Shown here: piece after piece, positions 7,901-14,147 of the stretch
Numbering within the stretch: position 1 is the first letter of the stretch
How the letters are laid out: each line of letters opens with the position of its first letter
Assembly: GCA_910587395.1 (NCBI GenBank)
Contig: CAJULJ010000003.1
Location: 1-64,000, forward strand
From: an uncultured Oscillospiraceae bacterium
GTDB lineage: Bacteria; Bacillota; Clostridia; Oscillospirales; Oscillospiraceae
Direction: 5' to 3'
DNA: 64,000 nucleotides
Notes under the pieces: model-generated
What the model saw: the letters and a program-made list of their open reading frames with translations, nothing else
Databases searched by the model: none
Told to the model about the DNA's origin: nothing
Program-made: the position numbers and the translations under genes

Positions 7901-9115
7901 ATCCAGCAGGGGTATACCGGCAGCACCACCGTCAGCGTCACCGGCGCGGCCCGCGAGTTCCGGGTCACCACTTTGGGCAACCACACCTTCGCCGCGTCCA
8001 ACGCCACCGGCGTGGTGGTGACGCCTCTGAACACCGGCAAGGGCTGGACCGTCCAGCTCACGAAGGACACCGCGCCCACCAGCGGCAACATCACCATCAG
8101 CTCCGCCACCGGCGGCTCCGCCAGCGTCAATGCCAACCCCGCCAGCGCGGGCCAGACCGTGACCATCACCCTGTCCGCCAACGCGGGCTATACGCCCAGC
8201 GGCGTCACCGTGCGGACCGCAAATAACCAGACCGTCAGCGTCAGCGGCTCCGGCAGCACCTACACCTTTGTGATGCCCTCCGGCAGCGTGACCGTGACTC
8301 CGTCCTTCACCCAGAGCCAGACCCAGAGCCGGGCCACCGTGACCGTGTCCAATCCCATCCGGGGCAGCGGCACCGCCGCCACCTCCGCGGGCAATAATCA
8401 GGTCAACGCGGGTACCGTGGTGACTGTCACCACCACACCCGGCACCAACCAGCGCACCATGGGCCTGTCCGTGACCGGAACCACCGCCGTGCGCACCGGC
8501 GTGAACACCTTCCAGTTCAGCGTGCCCTCCGGCGTCAGCAACGTGGTGGTCACCCCGTCCTTCGACACGAACAACGGCACCAACTTCTCCGACGTGTGGT
8601 CCTCTGAGTACTTCTCCAATCCCGTTTCCTGGGCAGTGAGCAAGGGCATCACCAACGGTACCGGCACCTACACCTTCAGCCCCTACAACTCCTGCACCCG
8701 CGAGGATATGGTGACCTTCCTGTGGCGTGCCAACGGCAGCCCCGTCATGAGCAACGTGAGAAATCCGTTCTGGGATGTTCAGGCCGGCAGCTACTACTAC
8801 AACGCCGTGATGTGGGCGGTGTCCAAGGGCATCACCAACGGCGTGAGCAGCACCCAGTTCGGCGTGGGCCAGACCGTTACCCGCGCTCAGGCCGTGACGT
8901 TCCTGTACCGCGCGAGCAACTCTCCCGCGTCCAGCACCAACAGCGGCTTCTACGATGTGCCCGCCAATGAGTACTACGCCAGAGCCGTGACTTGGGCGAA
9001 GAACAAGGGCGTGACCGACGGCACCAGCACCTACGCCTTCAGCCCCAACGATCCCTGCCTGCGCGGTCAGATCGTGACCTTCCTGTACCGCGATATCACC
9101 GGCAACAAGGCCTGA
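4976..9115 (+). CDS. S-layer-homology (SLH) domain surface protein with beta-helix-like stalk
   Basis: A 1379-aa exported protein. Residues 1-26 form a signal peptide (MKKRLLSAALALAMVL start, cleavage near AFA-A). A long Gly/Asn/Thr/Ser-rich region (about 60-560) has repeated short strands like those of parallel beta-helix adhesins. A divergent Listeria/Bacteroides-type repeat lies at about 1036-1110 (ATGGSASVNANPASAGQTV). Three SLH domains close the protein at about 1201-1256, 1263-1318 and 1323-1378, each with the F.DV....Y...V.WA..KGIT.G pattern. SLH domains anchor proteins non-covalently to pyruvylated wall polymers, so this is a cell-surface adhesin or S-layer component. The ATG at 4976 has GGAGGAAGAG upstream. 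It has its own promoter and terminator. Confidence 0.9.
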   Translation: MKKRLLSAALALAMVLTLLPVSAFAATTTGAPQNPGEEGTRVTYVALNQADGRQGGNWYWQDTSDRANPVYHALTGGFIVGTSSGAWYSSLTGYTSKNANAKTVPSGITLLADLSLSGSSLKMPTSFTADVNGFDLTLGDLDAAGANGDQNVTSITINNGTTKPQVNTAGSVSAVTTSRSAATARSGMTLTVNNATINSINLQGRANTVKLEGANVTGTIQMSGNYRASATATVDTLAAQQLNVDQDTNKVTELGGAVTITGGASGSSAYLRNATGGQNVSMTSQGGTITVTGNSVLGDITVSSGERDATKSTAVPTVNMNGGTADSIKRDSGDASLARNTININAGGNGGTVSTHNGIVNVNGGAADDVTVEDGELNVSGANTRISGAITLGASGKSVKFAVNANAANSTVGSTITAVAGTTLTVDLPAVASITYGAIIDNAGYTGHNVKGGTFRGPVPAGWLANSGAGALTFQLQRTPLYTYYNQSQLGEALTTQQLSSGSTLTIVGDNGTSQTITFVNGATDGTAVTLGTLTCGGLAPLTLPTEVAGTKVNNWFDGTYSWPSGVSGYVSPRSGNVTLNAQTTNTSVTNITGADVVGTGVRDNVRASLANNVITLTGGVNGGTNVVTVRLTTDLLKSDGTYVTKDVDVYYNAATGATSFVSGQTLGDGITFETVNGLDVLRLSNGVKYTLSGSGIKVINGNLKIAGVDDQTGYGIRADVNISGWTTPQKNELITKLAGTGTSFDWGGSPAVREAINAVAANISQSQIDGWIRSAQQAAWRTQNGYTPSGNTNYLSTTGYDQVWLVPYLAVNVTYYNNGVMNATLVPSYYVEVRQSAPNSYAGCFGSATGNKQNIYSENGYLAQRGQSLGAITGTFGTAELTFNDASLNGELLHQDGTYVYPANNNTSSVWTITHAGKTGLGSIVINTIPATVTMTRANPTPLTTYYYDSLQAAVDETINQTYGGTTNTLDSIIIQQGYTGSTTVSVTGAAREFRVTTLGNHTFAASNATGVVVTPLNTGKGWTVQLTKDTAPTSGNITISSATGGSASVNANPASAGQTVTITLSANAGYTPSGVTVRTANNQTVSVSGSGSTYTFVMPSGSVTVTPSFTQSQTQSRATVTVSNPIRGSGTAATSAGNNQVNAGTVVTVTTTPGTNQRTMGLSVTGTTAVRTGVNTFQFSVPSGVSNVVVTPSFDTNNGTNFSDVWSSEYFSNPVSWAVSKGITNGTGTYTFSPYNSCTREDMVTFLWRANGSPVMSNVRNPFWDVQAGSYYYNAVMWAVSKGITNGVSSTQFGVGQTVTRAQAVTFLYRASNSPASSTNSGFYDVPANEYYARAVTWAKNKGVTDGTSTYAFSPNDPCLRGQIVTFLYRDITGNKA

Positions 9116-9145
9116 ATCAGGCGCGCAAGCTGAGCAAAAACTGAG

Positions 9146-9178
9146 AAAGGGTCCCGGCCATCTGGCCGGGACCCTTTT
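9146..9178. terminator. Bidirectional terminator between the SLH gene and mobA
   Basis: Twelve-bp G/C stem GGGTCCCGGCCA / TGGCCGGGACCC with a TC loop, flanked by AAA and TTTT so that it works on both strands of this convergent pair. The mobA stop codon lies in its edge. Confidence 0.85.
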
Positions 9179-9750
9179 CAGCGTTGGTCGAGCAGGCGCC
9201 GGAGGTCCTGGGGGGTGTTGACGTTGGTGAGCCACCGGTCGGGGAAGGGGGTGCCCTCCAGCGGGACGTATCGGGTGGGAACGGCCTCCAGGAGGGACAC
9301 CATGCGGCGGTTTCCCGCCCGGAGGCGGGATTCGATTTCGGGCAGGAGGGTTTTGCGGTAGACGCCGCAGAGGGGGTGGATTCTGCCGTCCCGGGTGACG
9401 GGGACAACGGCGCTGTACGCTTCGGTGAGCTGAGCGGCCAAAAACAGGCCGAGCTCCCGCTGGAAAAGGGGCAGGTCGCAGGAGACGATCAGCAGCGCGT
9501 CGGAGCGGCAGGCGGCGAGCAGGGCGTGGAGCCCTCCCAGTGGGCCGCAGGAGGGGAAAATATCCGGGATGGGGCGAAAGCCGGGTTCCTCCCGCAGGGT
9601 GCTCCCCACGGAGAGGAGCAGCTCAGGAAAGCCGTCCAGCTGGGCGGCTATGCGGGTTTGGAAGGGCTGGCCGTCCAGGAGAAGCCGGGACTTGTCCCGG
9701 CCCATGCGGCGGCTCTGACCGCCGGACAAAAGGGCCGCTCCGATCTGCAT
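9178..9750 (-). CDS. mobA: Molybdenum cofactor guanylyltransferase MobA
   Basis: A 190-aa nucleotidyltransferase that joins GMP to molybdopterin to make the guanine dinucleotide cofactor. The GTP-binding signature LSGGQSRRMGRDK sits at residues 8-20, and the conserved GPLGGL and SCDLP (metal-binding Asp) follow at about 69 and 95. Its size matches the family. GGAGGCGATTGTC lies just before the ATG. It is transcribed away from the moeA operon and separated from it by about 310 bases holding that operon's promoter and leader RNA. Its presence implies that the cell makes a molybdopterin-guanine-dinucleotide enzyme, although none is encoded in this window. Confidence 0.93.
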   Translation of the reverse strand: MQIGAALLSGGQSRRMGRDKSRLLLDGQPFQTRIAAQLDGFPELLLSVGSTLREEPGFRPIPDIFPSCGPLGGLHALLAACRSDALLIVSCDLPLFQRELGLFLAAQLTEAYSAVVPVTRDGRIHPLCGVYRKTLLPEIESRLRAGNRRMVSLLEAVPTRYVPLEGTPFPDRWLTNVNTPQDLRRLLDQR

Positions 9751-9815
9751 GACAATCGCCTCCGATCAAATGTAAGACCATTGTATCGAAATCGTCCGAT
9801 TGTGTCAAACTGATC

Positions 9816-9844
9816 TTGACAGGTTGGGGATTCCATGAGACAAT
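9816..9844 (+). promoter_or_regulatory. Promoter of the moe/moa operon
   Basis: TTGACA (9816-9821), 17-bp spacer and GACAAT (9839-9844, four of six). Predicted start near 9851, immediately ahead of the structured leader. Confidence 0.55.
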
Positions 9845-9850
9845 AATATC

Positions 9851-10035
9851 GTCTTCGAGTCCCTTCGCCTAAAGCTGAGCCATGGCGATTGGACCGCCCC
9901 CGGCATGTGCCGGGACAGGGTCACGCTGGAAACAGCGGGGCCTTCCTCATTGAAAAGGAGACGGAATGGAACCGTAGGCGAATTGTGCCTGCGGAGTGTT
10001 GCCGTCCGCTTCTTTTCAGGGAAGCGGGCTTTTTT
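9851..10035 (+). promoter_or_regulatory. Candidate molybdenum-cofactor (Moco-type) riboswitch leader of moeA
   Basis: A roughly 185-nt leader ahead of a full Moco-biosynthesis operon. It holds several stems: TCGCC/GGCGA around 9866-9888, CCCGGCA/TGCCGGG near 9898, a GNRA-capped CGCTG-GAAA-CAGCG hairpin near 9925, CCTTCCTC...GAAAAGGAGACGG near 9942-9963, and AGGCG/TGCCT near 9975-9990. It ends in an intrinsic terminator. GCGGA (9991-9995) can pair with TCCGC (10005-10009), which would break the terminator stem and so forms a candidate antiterminator. The Moco RNA motif is known upstream of moa and moe operons; assignment to it is by context and by partial resemblance recalled from the family, without an alignment. 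Confidence 0.6.
10006..10035 (+). terminator. Leader terminator (expression platform) upstream of moeA
   Basis: Seven-bp stem CCGCTTC / GAAGCGG with an 8-base loop followed by GCTTTTTT, only 24 bases before the moeA start codon. Its placement inside the operon leader suggests conditional termination. Confidence 0.75.
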
Positions 10036-10059
10036 GCTGCATGAAAAGGAGCGGATGAG

Positions 10060-11271
10060 ATGAGAGAGCATGTCTCTTACGGCACCGCGCGGACGCTGGC
10101 GGCGGAGGCGGTGAGGCCGGTGGAAACGGAGCTGCTTTGCCTGGAGGACTGCGCCGGGCGGGTGCTGGGACAGGAAGTGACCGCGGCGGAGGATGTGCCT
10201 GCCTTTGACCGTTCGCCCTACGACGGCTATGCCTTTCGGGCCGGGGATGTTCAAAAGGCGGCGGACGGGCCGGTTGTGCTGCGGGTGGTGGAGGAGATCC
10301 CGGCCGGAGGGGTTCCCCATAGGGCGATCACGGCTGGGACCGCCGCGAAGGTGCTCACCGGCGCGCCCATCCCAATGGGAGCGGACGCGGTGGTTAAGTA
10401 CGAGGACACCAAGTACACGGCGGAGCAGGTGGAGATTTTCCTCCCCGCCTATCCAGGACAGAACATTGTTCGCGCCGGTGAGGATGTCCGGGCCGGGACT
10501 GTGCTGGCCCACTCCGGAGCGGTTATCGACCCAGGGCTGGCGGGTACGCTGGCGGCCCAGGGGCTGAGCCGGGTGTGGGTGCACCGTGTTCCGAAGGTGG
10601 GCCTGATCTCCACCGGCAGCGAGCTGGCAGAGGTGGGGGAGCCGCTTACGTCTGGAAAGATCTATAACACCAGCCGCTACGCCCTGACGGCGACGTTAAA
10701 GGCGCTGGGCTGCGCGACGGTTTGGCTGGGCTGCGCGAGGGACGACGCGGAGGCCATTCGGTTGCTGATTGAGGCGGGACTGGGCTCCTGTGACGCCCTG
10801 GTGCTTACCGGAGGAGCGTCGCGAGGCAGCTATGATCTGACGCCTGCCGCGATGGAGCTGTCTGGAGCGGAGCTGCTGTTCCGGGGAGTGGACTTCAAAC
10901 CGGGGATGGCCTGCGCCTATGCTGTCCGAGAGGGAAAGCTGCTGTGCGGGCTGTCGGGCAACCCGGCGGCGGCGCTGACAAATTTTTACCTGGTGGCGCT
11001 GCCCGCCCTGAAAAGGCTGGCGGGACGGCGGGACTATCTGCCGCGGGAACTGACCGTAGCGCTGACAAAGCGCTTCCCCAAGGCCAGCCCCATGAACCGG
11101 GTGCTTCGGGGGAAGCTGGCGCTGAGCCGTGGCCGGGTGGAGATGGACCTGCCCGAGGGACAGGGAAACGCTGTGCTCAGCAGTGCGGCAGGGTGCGATG
11201 TGCTGGCGGTTATTCCCGCCGGAAGCGGGCCTGTGCCGGCGGGAGCGGAGCTGAAGGGCTTTTTGATTTGA
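10060..11271 (+). CDS. moeA: Molybdopterin molybdotransferase MoeA
   Basis: A 403-aa enzyme that inserts molybdate into adenylylated molybdopterin, releasing AMP. Family signatures are present in order: FDRSPYDGYAFRAGD (about 49), GAPIPMGADAVVKYEDT (about 105), STGSELAE (about 186), the MoaB/Mog-like TGGASRGSYD (about 250) and SGNPAAALTNFY (about 303). The length is normal for the family. AAAAGGAGCGGATGAG precedes the ATG. It is the first gene of the operon, behind a leader RNA with a terminator, so its expression probably responds to the cofactor or the metal. Confidence 0.95.
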   Translation: MREHVSYGTARTLAAEAVRPVETELLCLEDCAGRVLGQEVTAAEDVPAFDRSPYDGYAFRAGDVQKAADGPVVLRVVEEIPAGGVPHRAITAGTAAKVLTGAPIPMGADAVVKYEDTKYTAEQVEIFLPAYPGQNIVRAGEDVRAGTVLAHSGAVIDPGLAGTLAAQGLSRVWVHRVPKVGLISTGSELAEVGEPLTSGKIYNTSRYALTATLKALGCATVWLGCARDDAEAIRLLIEAGLGSCDALVLTGGASRGSYDLTPAAMELSGAELLFRGVDFKPGMACAYAVREGKLLCGLSGNPAAALTNFYLVALPALKRLAGRRDYLPRELTVALTKRFPKASPMNRVLRGKLALSRGRVEMDLPEGQGNAVLSSAAGCDVLAVIPAGSGPVPAGAELKGFLI

Positions 11272-11290
11272 GCGTTGGGAGGTAAGGGCG

Positions 11291-12235
11291 ATCAAGGACC
11301 AATTCAAACGGGAGATCACATACCTGCGGCTGTCGGTGACGGAGCTGTGCGATCTGCGCTGCCGCTACTGTATGCCCAAAGAAGGCGTGTGCAAAAAGCG
11401 CGGCGATGAGATATTCACCGAGGAGGAAATGGTGACGGCGGTGGAGGCTGCGGCCTCTCTGGGGGTGCGCAAGGTGCGTATCACCGGAGGAGAGCCGCTG
11501 GTAAAGCCGAATATCCTGTCTATCTGCCGCCGCAGTGCCGCAGTACCTGGGATTCAGGAGGTGTGCGTTACCACCAACGGCCTGGGCCTGTCCGGACTGG
11601 CGGAGCCTCTGCGGGGGGTGGGAGTACGGCGGATTAACCTCAGCCTGGACACGCTGGAGCGGGAGAAGTATGCCTACATGACCCGGCGGGACCGCCTGAA
11701 CGACGCTCTGCGGGGGCTGGAGGCGGCGCTTGAGGCCGGGTTTGAAAAGGTGAAGGTGAATACGGTGCTGATCGGCGGCTTTAACGACGATGAGATCCCC
11801 GCGCTGGCGGCGCTGACGCTGCGTTATCCAATCGACATGCGGTTTATCGAGCTGATGCCCATGGGGGGCGGCTTTGAGCAGCGGGCGTATCTCCCCTGCG
11901 GCGTGGTGCTGGAACGGCTGCCCATGCTGGAGCCTGTGGGTCAGAGCGGAACCGCCCGGCTGTACCGTCTGCCCGGCGCGTTGGGAAACGTGGGTTTGAT
12001 CAGCCCGGTGAGCGCCCATTTTTGCGCTGAGTGCAACCGTCTGCGGCTCACCGCCGACGGGAAGCTGAAGCCCTGCCTTCATGGGGGAGAGGAGTTTTCC
12101 ATCAAGGGTCTGGACCGGGCCGGGATGGAGGCGCAGATGCGCCGGGCAGTCCTGGCCAAGCCGGAGTGCCACGCCCCGCTGTCCAGTGCCCGGCCCAGCC
12201 AGTCAGGCCGGGCCATGTACCGGATCGGAGGGTGA
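11291..12235 (+). CDS. moaA: GTP 3',8-cyclase MoaA (apparent ATC start codon)
   Basis: A radical-SAM enzyme that makes the first Moco intermediate from GTP. The SAM cluster motif is C20-x3-C24-x2-C27 (CDLRCRYC), and the second, substrate-binding cluster lies in FCAECNRLRLTADGKLKPC. The protein ends in RAMYRIGG, the typical C terminus. No ATG, GTG or TTG is in frame between the upstream stop (11264) and GTG 11336, which already lies inside the conserved LRLSVTELC strand. The family N terminus (M-K-D-x-F-x-R-x-I-x-Y-L-R) matches from the codon ATC at 11291, eight bases after GGGAGG. The start is therefore either a rare ATC or an ATG altered by mutation or sequencing error. It starts 20 bases after moeA. 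Length 314 aa. Confidence 0.88.
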   Translation: MKDQFKREITYLRLSVTELCDLRCRYCMPKEGVCKKRGDEIFTEEEMVTAVEAAASLGVRKVRITGGEPLVKPNILSICRRSAAVPGIQEVCVTTNGLGLSGLAEPLRGVGVRRINLSLDTLEREKYAYMTRRDRLNDALRGLEAALEAGFEKVKVNTVLIGGFNDDEIPALAALTLRYPIDMRFIELMPMGGGFEQRAYLPCGVVLERLPMLEPVGQSGTARLYRLPGALGNVGLISPVSAHFCAECNRLRLTADGKLKPCLHGGEEFSIKGLDRAGMEAQMRRAVLAKPECHAPLSSARPSQSGRAMYRIGG

Positions 12236-12238
12236 GGG

Positions 12239-13201
12239 ATGGACGGGATACCTGTTTTGGGCTTTGCGGCCTATTCCGGTGTGGGGAAGACCACGGTGAT
12301 GGAGCAGGTGATCGCGGCCCTGAGGCGCCGGGGCCTTCGGGTGGCGGCGGTAAAGCATGACGGTCACGATTTTGAGATCGACCGGCCGGGCAAGGACTCC
12401 TGGCGGTTTGACCAAGCGGGAGCGGAGGCCACCATTCTTGCTTCAGATACAAGGACTGTGGTGATGGAGCGTCGGGGCAGAGAGCTGACCGGGCTTTTTG
12501 CTCTGACGGGCGACGTGGACATCATTCTGGTGGAGGGCTATAAGGCGGGGGGCCTTTCCCAAATCGGCATATGCCGCCGGGGAACGGGGAAGGGGCTTCC
12601 CCTGGAGGCGGAGCGCTATGCCGCGGTTGTTACCGACGGAGAAGGCGCATGGCCGGTGCCCCGGTTCGGATTTGACCAGATAGAGGAGTTGACGGATTTT
12701 ATAATGGAGCATGCGGAGGATTTCACCCACTTCAACACCCAGGGCAGGGCGAGGATGGTGGATGTGGGGGAAAAGGCCCCCACCCGGCGCACCGCTGTGG
12801 CGGCGGCGAGGGTGCTGGTGAACGCGGAGACCTTCCGGCTCATCCAGACCGGGGGGATGAAGAAGGGAGACGTGCTTACCGTGGCGCAGATCGCGGGAGT
12901 GATGGGGGCAAAGCGCACCCCGGAGCTGATTCCCATGTGCCATCCCATCCTGATGGACGGGGTGGACATGAGGCTTACCCTGGACGAGGAGCGGCAGTCG
13001 GTGGAAATCGAGGCCGCCGTCTCCTGTCAGGGCCGAACCGGGGTGGAGATGGAGGCCCTTACCGCCGCCGCCATAGCGGCCCTCACCGTGTATGACATGT
13101 GCAAGGCGGTGCAGAAGGATATGGTGATCGCCGATGTGCGGCTGGTCAGCAAGGCCGGCGGGGTCCACGGCGACTTTGCCCGAGAGGAGGAGCAGGTATG
13201 A
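12239..13201 (+). CDS. MobB-MoaC fusion (GTP-binding Moco adaptor plus cyclic pyranopterin monophosphate synthase)
   Basis: A 320-aa two-domain protein. Residues 1-160 are MobB, a P-loop NTPase that assists MobA: Walker A in AAYSGVGKTT at about 10, VKHDGHDF at 39 and VDIILVEGYK at about 93. Residues 163-320 are MoaC, which converts the MoaA product to cyclic pyranopterin monophosphate: MVDVGEKAPTRRTAVA, GAKRTPELIPMCHP and the C-terminal TAAAIAALTVYDMCKA with KDMVI. Both domains look complete. These are normally separate genes; no stop or frameshift lies between them. It begins 3 bases after the moaA stop with GGAGGGTGAGGG upstream, and its stop overlaps the next start as ATGA. Confidence 0.9.
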   Translation: MDGIPVLGFAAYSGVGKTTVMEQVIAALRRRGLRVAAVKHDGHDFEIDRPGKDSWRFDQAGAEATILASDTRTVVMERRGRELTGLFALTGDVDIILVEGYKAGGLSQIGICRRGTGKGLPLEAERYAAVVTDGEGAWPVPRFGFDQIEELTDFIMEHAEDFTHFNTQGRARMVDVGEKAPTRRTAVAAARVLVNAETFRLIQTGGMKKGDVLTVAQIAGVMGAKRTPELIPMCHPILMDGVDMRLTLDEERQSVEIEAAVSCQGRTGVEMEALTAAAIAALTVYDMCKAVQKDMVIADVRLVSKAGGVHGDFAREEEQV

Positions 13202-14094
13202 GCAAAACGGCGGCGGTCATCACCGTCAGTGACAAGGGCGCTCGTGGGGAGCGGGCGGACACCAGCGGACCCGCTGTCCGGGCTATGCTGGAGGAGGCGG
13301 GGTTCCAGGTGGCGTATTCTGCCGTTATCCCCGACGAGGAGGGGGACATCCGGGACACTCTGCTCCACTGTGCCGACAAATTGGAGGTGTCTCTCGCGGT
13401 GACCACCGGAGGGACGGGCTTTTCTCCCAGGGACGTGACGCCGGAGGCCACCCGGGCCGTCATTCAGCGGGACACGCCCGGGCTGCCCGAGGCTATGCGG
13501 GCGGACAGCATGCGCCGCACGCCCAGAGGCTGCCTTTCCCGAGGCACGGCGGGCATCCGGGGAAGGACTCTCATCCTCAATCTCCCCGGCAGTGAAAGGG
13601 CGGCGCGGGAGAATCTGGCCGCTGTGCTGGCCGCTGTGGGCCACGGAGTGGATATGCTGCTGTCCGCCGGGTCCGCCGACTGCGCCGCGCCGGTGACGGC
13701 CGGAGAGACGCCGCCGGATATCGGTTCCTGGCTGCGGGAGGCCAAGGCCCGCCCGGATGCCCGCAAGGTGGGGATGTACCTCACCCACAATGGAGTGGTG
13801 CGCTCCACGGCCAGGGTCCAGGTGCGGCAGGGCCAGGAGGCTGGGCCCGTGACGGGGATGAGTTTCACCTATGACCCCCGAAGGGTGGAGGAGGCTGTTC
13901 GGCAGACCTATGAGCTGCCCGGCGTATACTATGTCCGGGTATGGCTCAACCGGGGAGAGCTGCGGGTGGGAGACGACCTGATGTATGTGATGGTGGGCGG
14001 GGATATCCGCTCTCATACGGTGGACGCCCTCCAATTCCTGGTGGGAAAGCTGAAGTCTGAGTGTGTGACTGAGGCGGAACGGTATGAGGCATGA
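13198..14094 (+). CDS. Mog/MoaB-MoaE-like fusion protein
   Basis: A 298-aa two-domain protein. Residues 1 to about 165 are a MogA/MoaB-family domain, which adenylylates molybdopterin before metal insertion by MoeA: VITVSDKGARGERADTSG at the N terminus and TTGGTGFSPRDVTPEAT at about 64. Residues about 172-298 resemble MoaE, the large subunit of molybdopterin synthase: YLTHNGVVR, YYVRVWLNRGELRVGDDLMY and VDALQFLVGKLKSEC. The first MoaE catalytic Lys (in GKLK) is kept, but the position of the second, seven residues later, is Ala. No moaD is found next to it. The ATG at 13198 overlaps the previous stop; a longer upstream frame is a shadow of moaC. Confidence 0.82.
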   Translation: MSKTAAVITVSDKGARGERADTSGPAVRAMLEEAGFQVAYSAVIPDEEGDIRDTLLHCADKLEVSLAVTTGGTGFSPRDVTPEATRAVIQRDTPGLPEAMRADSMRRTPRGCLSRGTAGIRGRTLILNLPGSERAARENLAAVLAAVGHGVDMLLSAGSADCAAPVTAGETPPDIGSWLREAKARPDARKVGMYLTHNGVVRSTARVQVRQGQEAGPVTGMSFTYDPRRVEEAVRQTYELPGVYYVRVWLNRGELRVGDDLMYVMVGGDIRSHTVDALQFLVGKLKSECVTEAERYEA

Positions 14095-14097
14095 CAA

Positions 14098-14138
14098 AGA
14101 GGGGACCGGCTGACACTGTCAGCCGGTCCCCTCTGATT
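14098..14138. terminator. Terminator at the end of the Moco operon
   Basis: An 18-bp perfect stem (arms 14098-14115 and 14117-14134, outer end AGAGGGGACC) with a one-base centre, followed by GATTTT. It lies between convergent operons and can serve both. Confidence 0.85.
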
Positions 14139-14147
14139 TTACAGGGG

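Noticed and set aside
4709..9235. A 1508-codon open frame antisense to the SLH gene
   Set aside because: Its composition (Gly, Ala, His, Val runs) is that of a reverse-strand shadow in G/C-rich repetitive coding sequence; it has no ribosome site or family resemblance.
11264..11336. A frameshift at the start of moaA
   Set aside because: The reading frame is continuous from the ATC codon and matches the family N terminus throughout; no base insertion or loss is needed.
13099..13197. An upstream extension of the mog-moaE gene
   Set aside because: It overlaps the moaC end in another frame and has no family similarity; ATG 13198 overlaps the preceding stop as expected.
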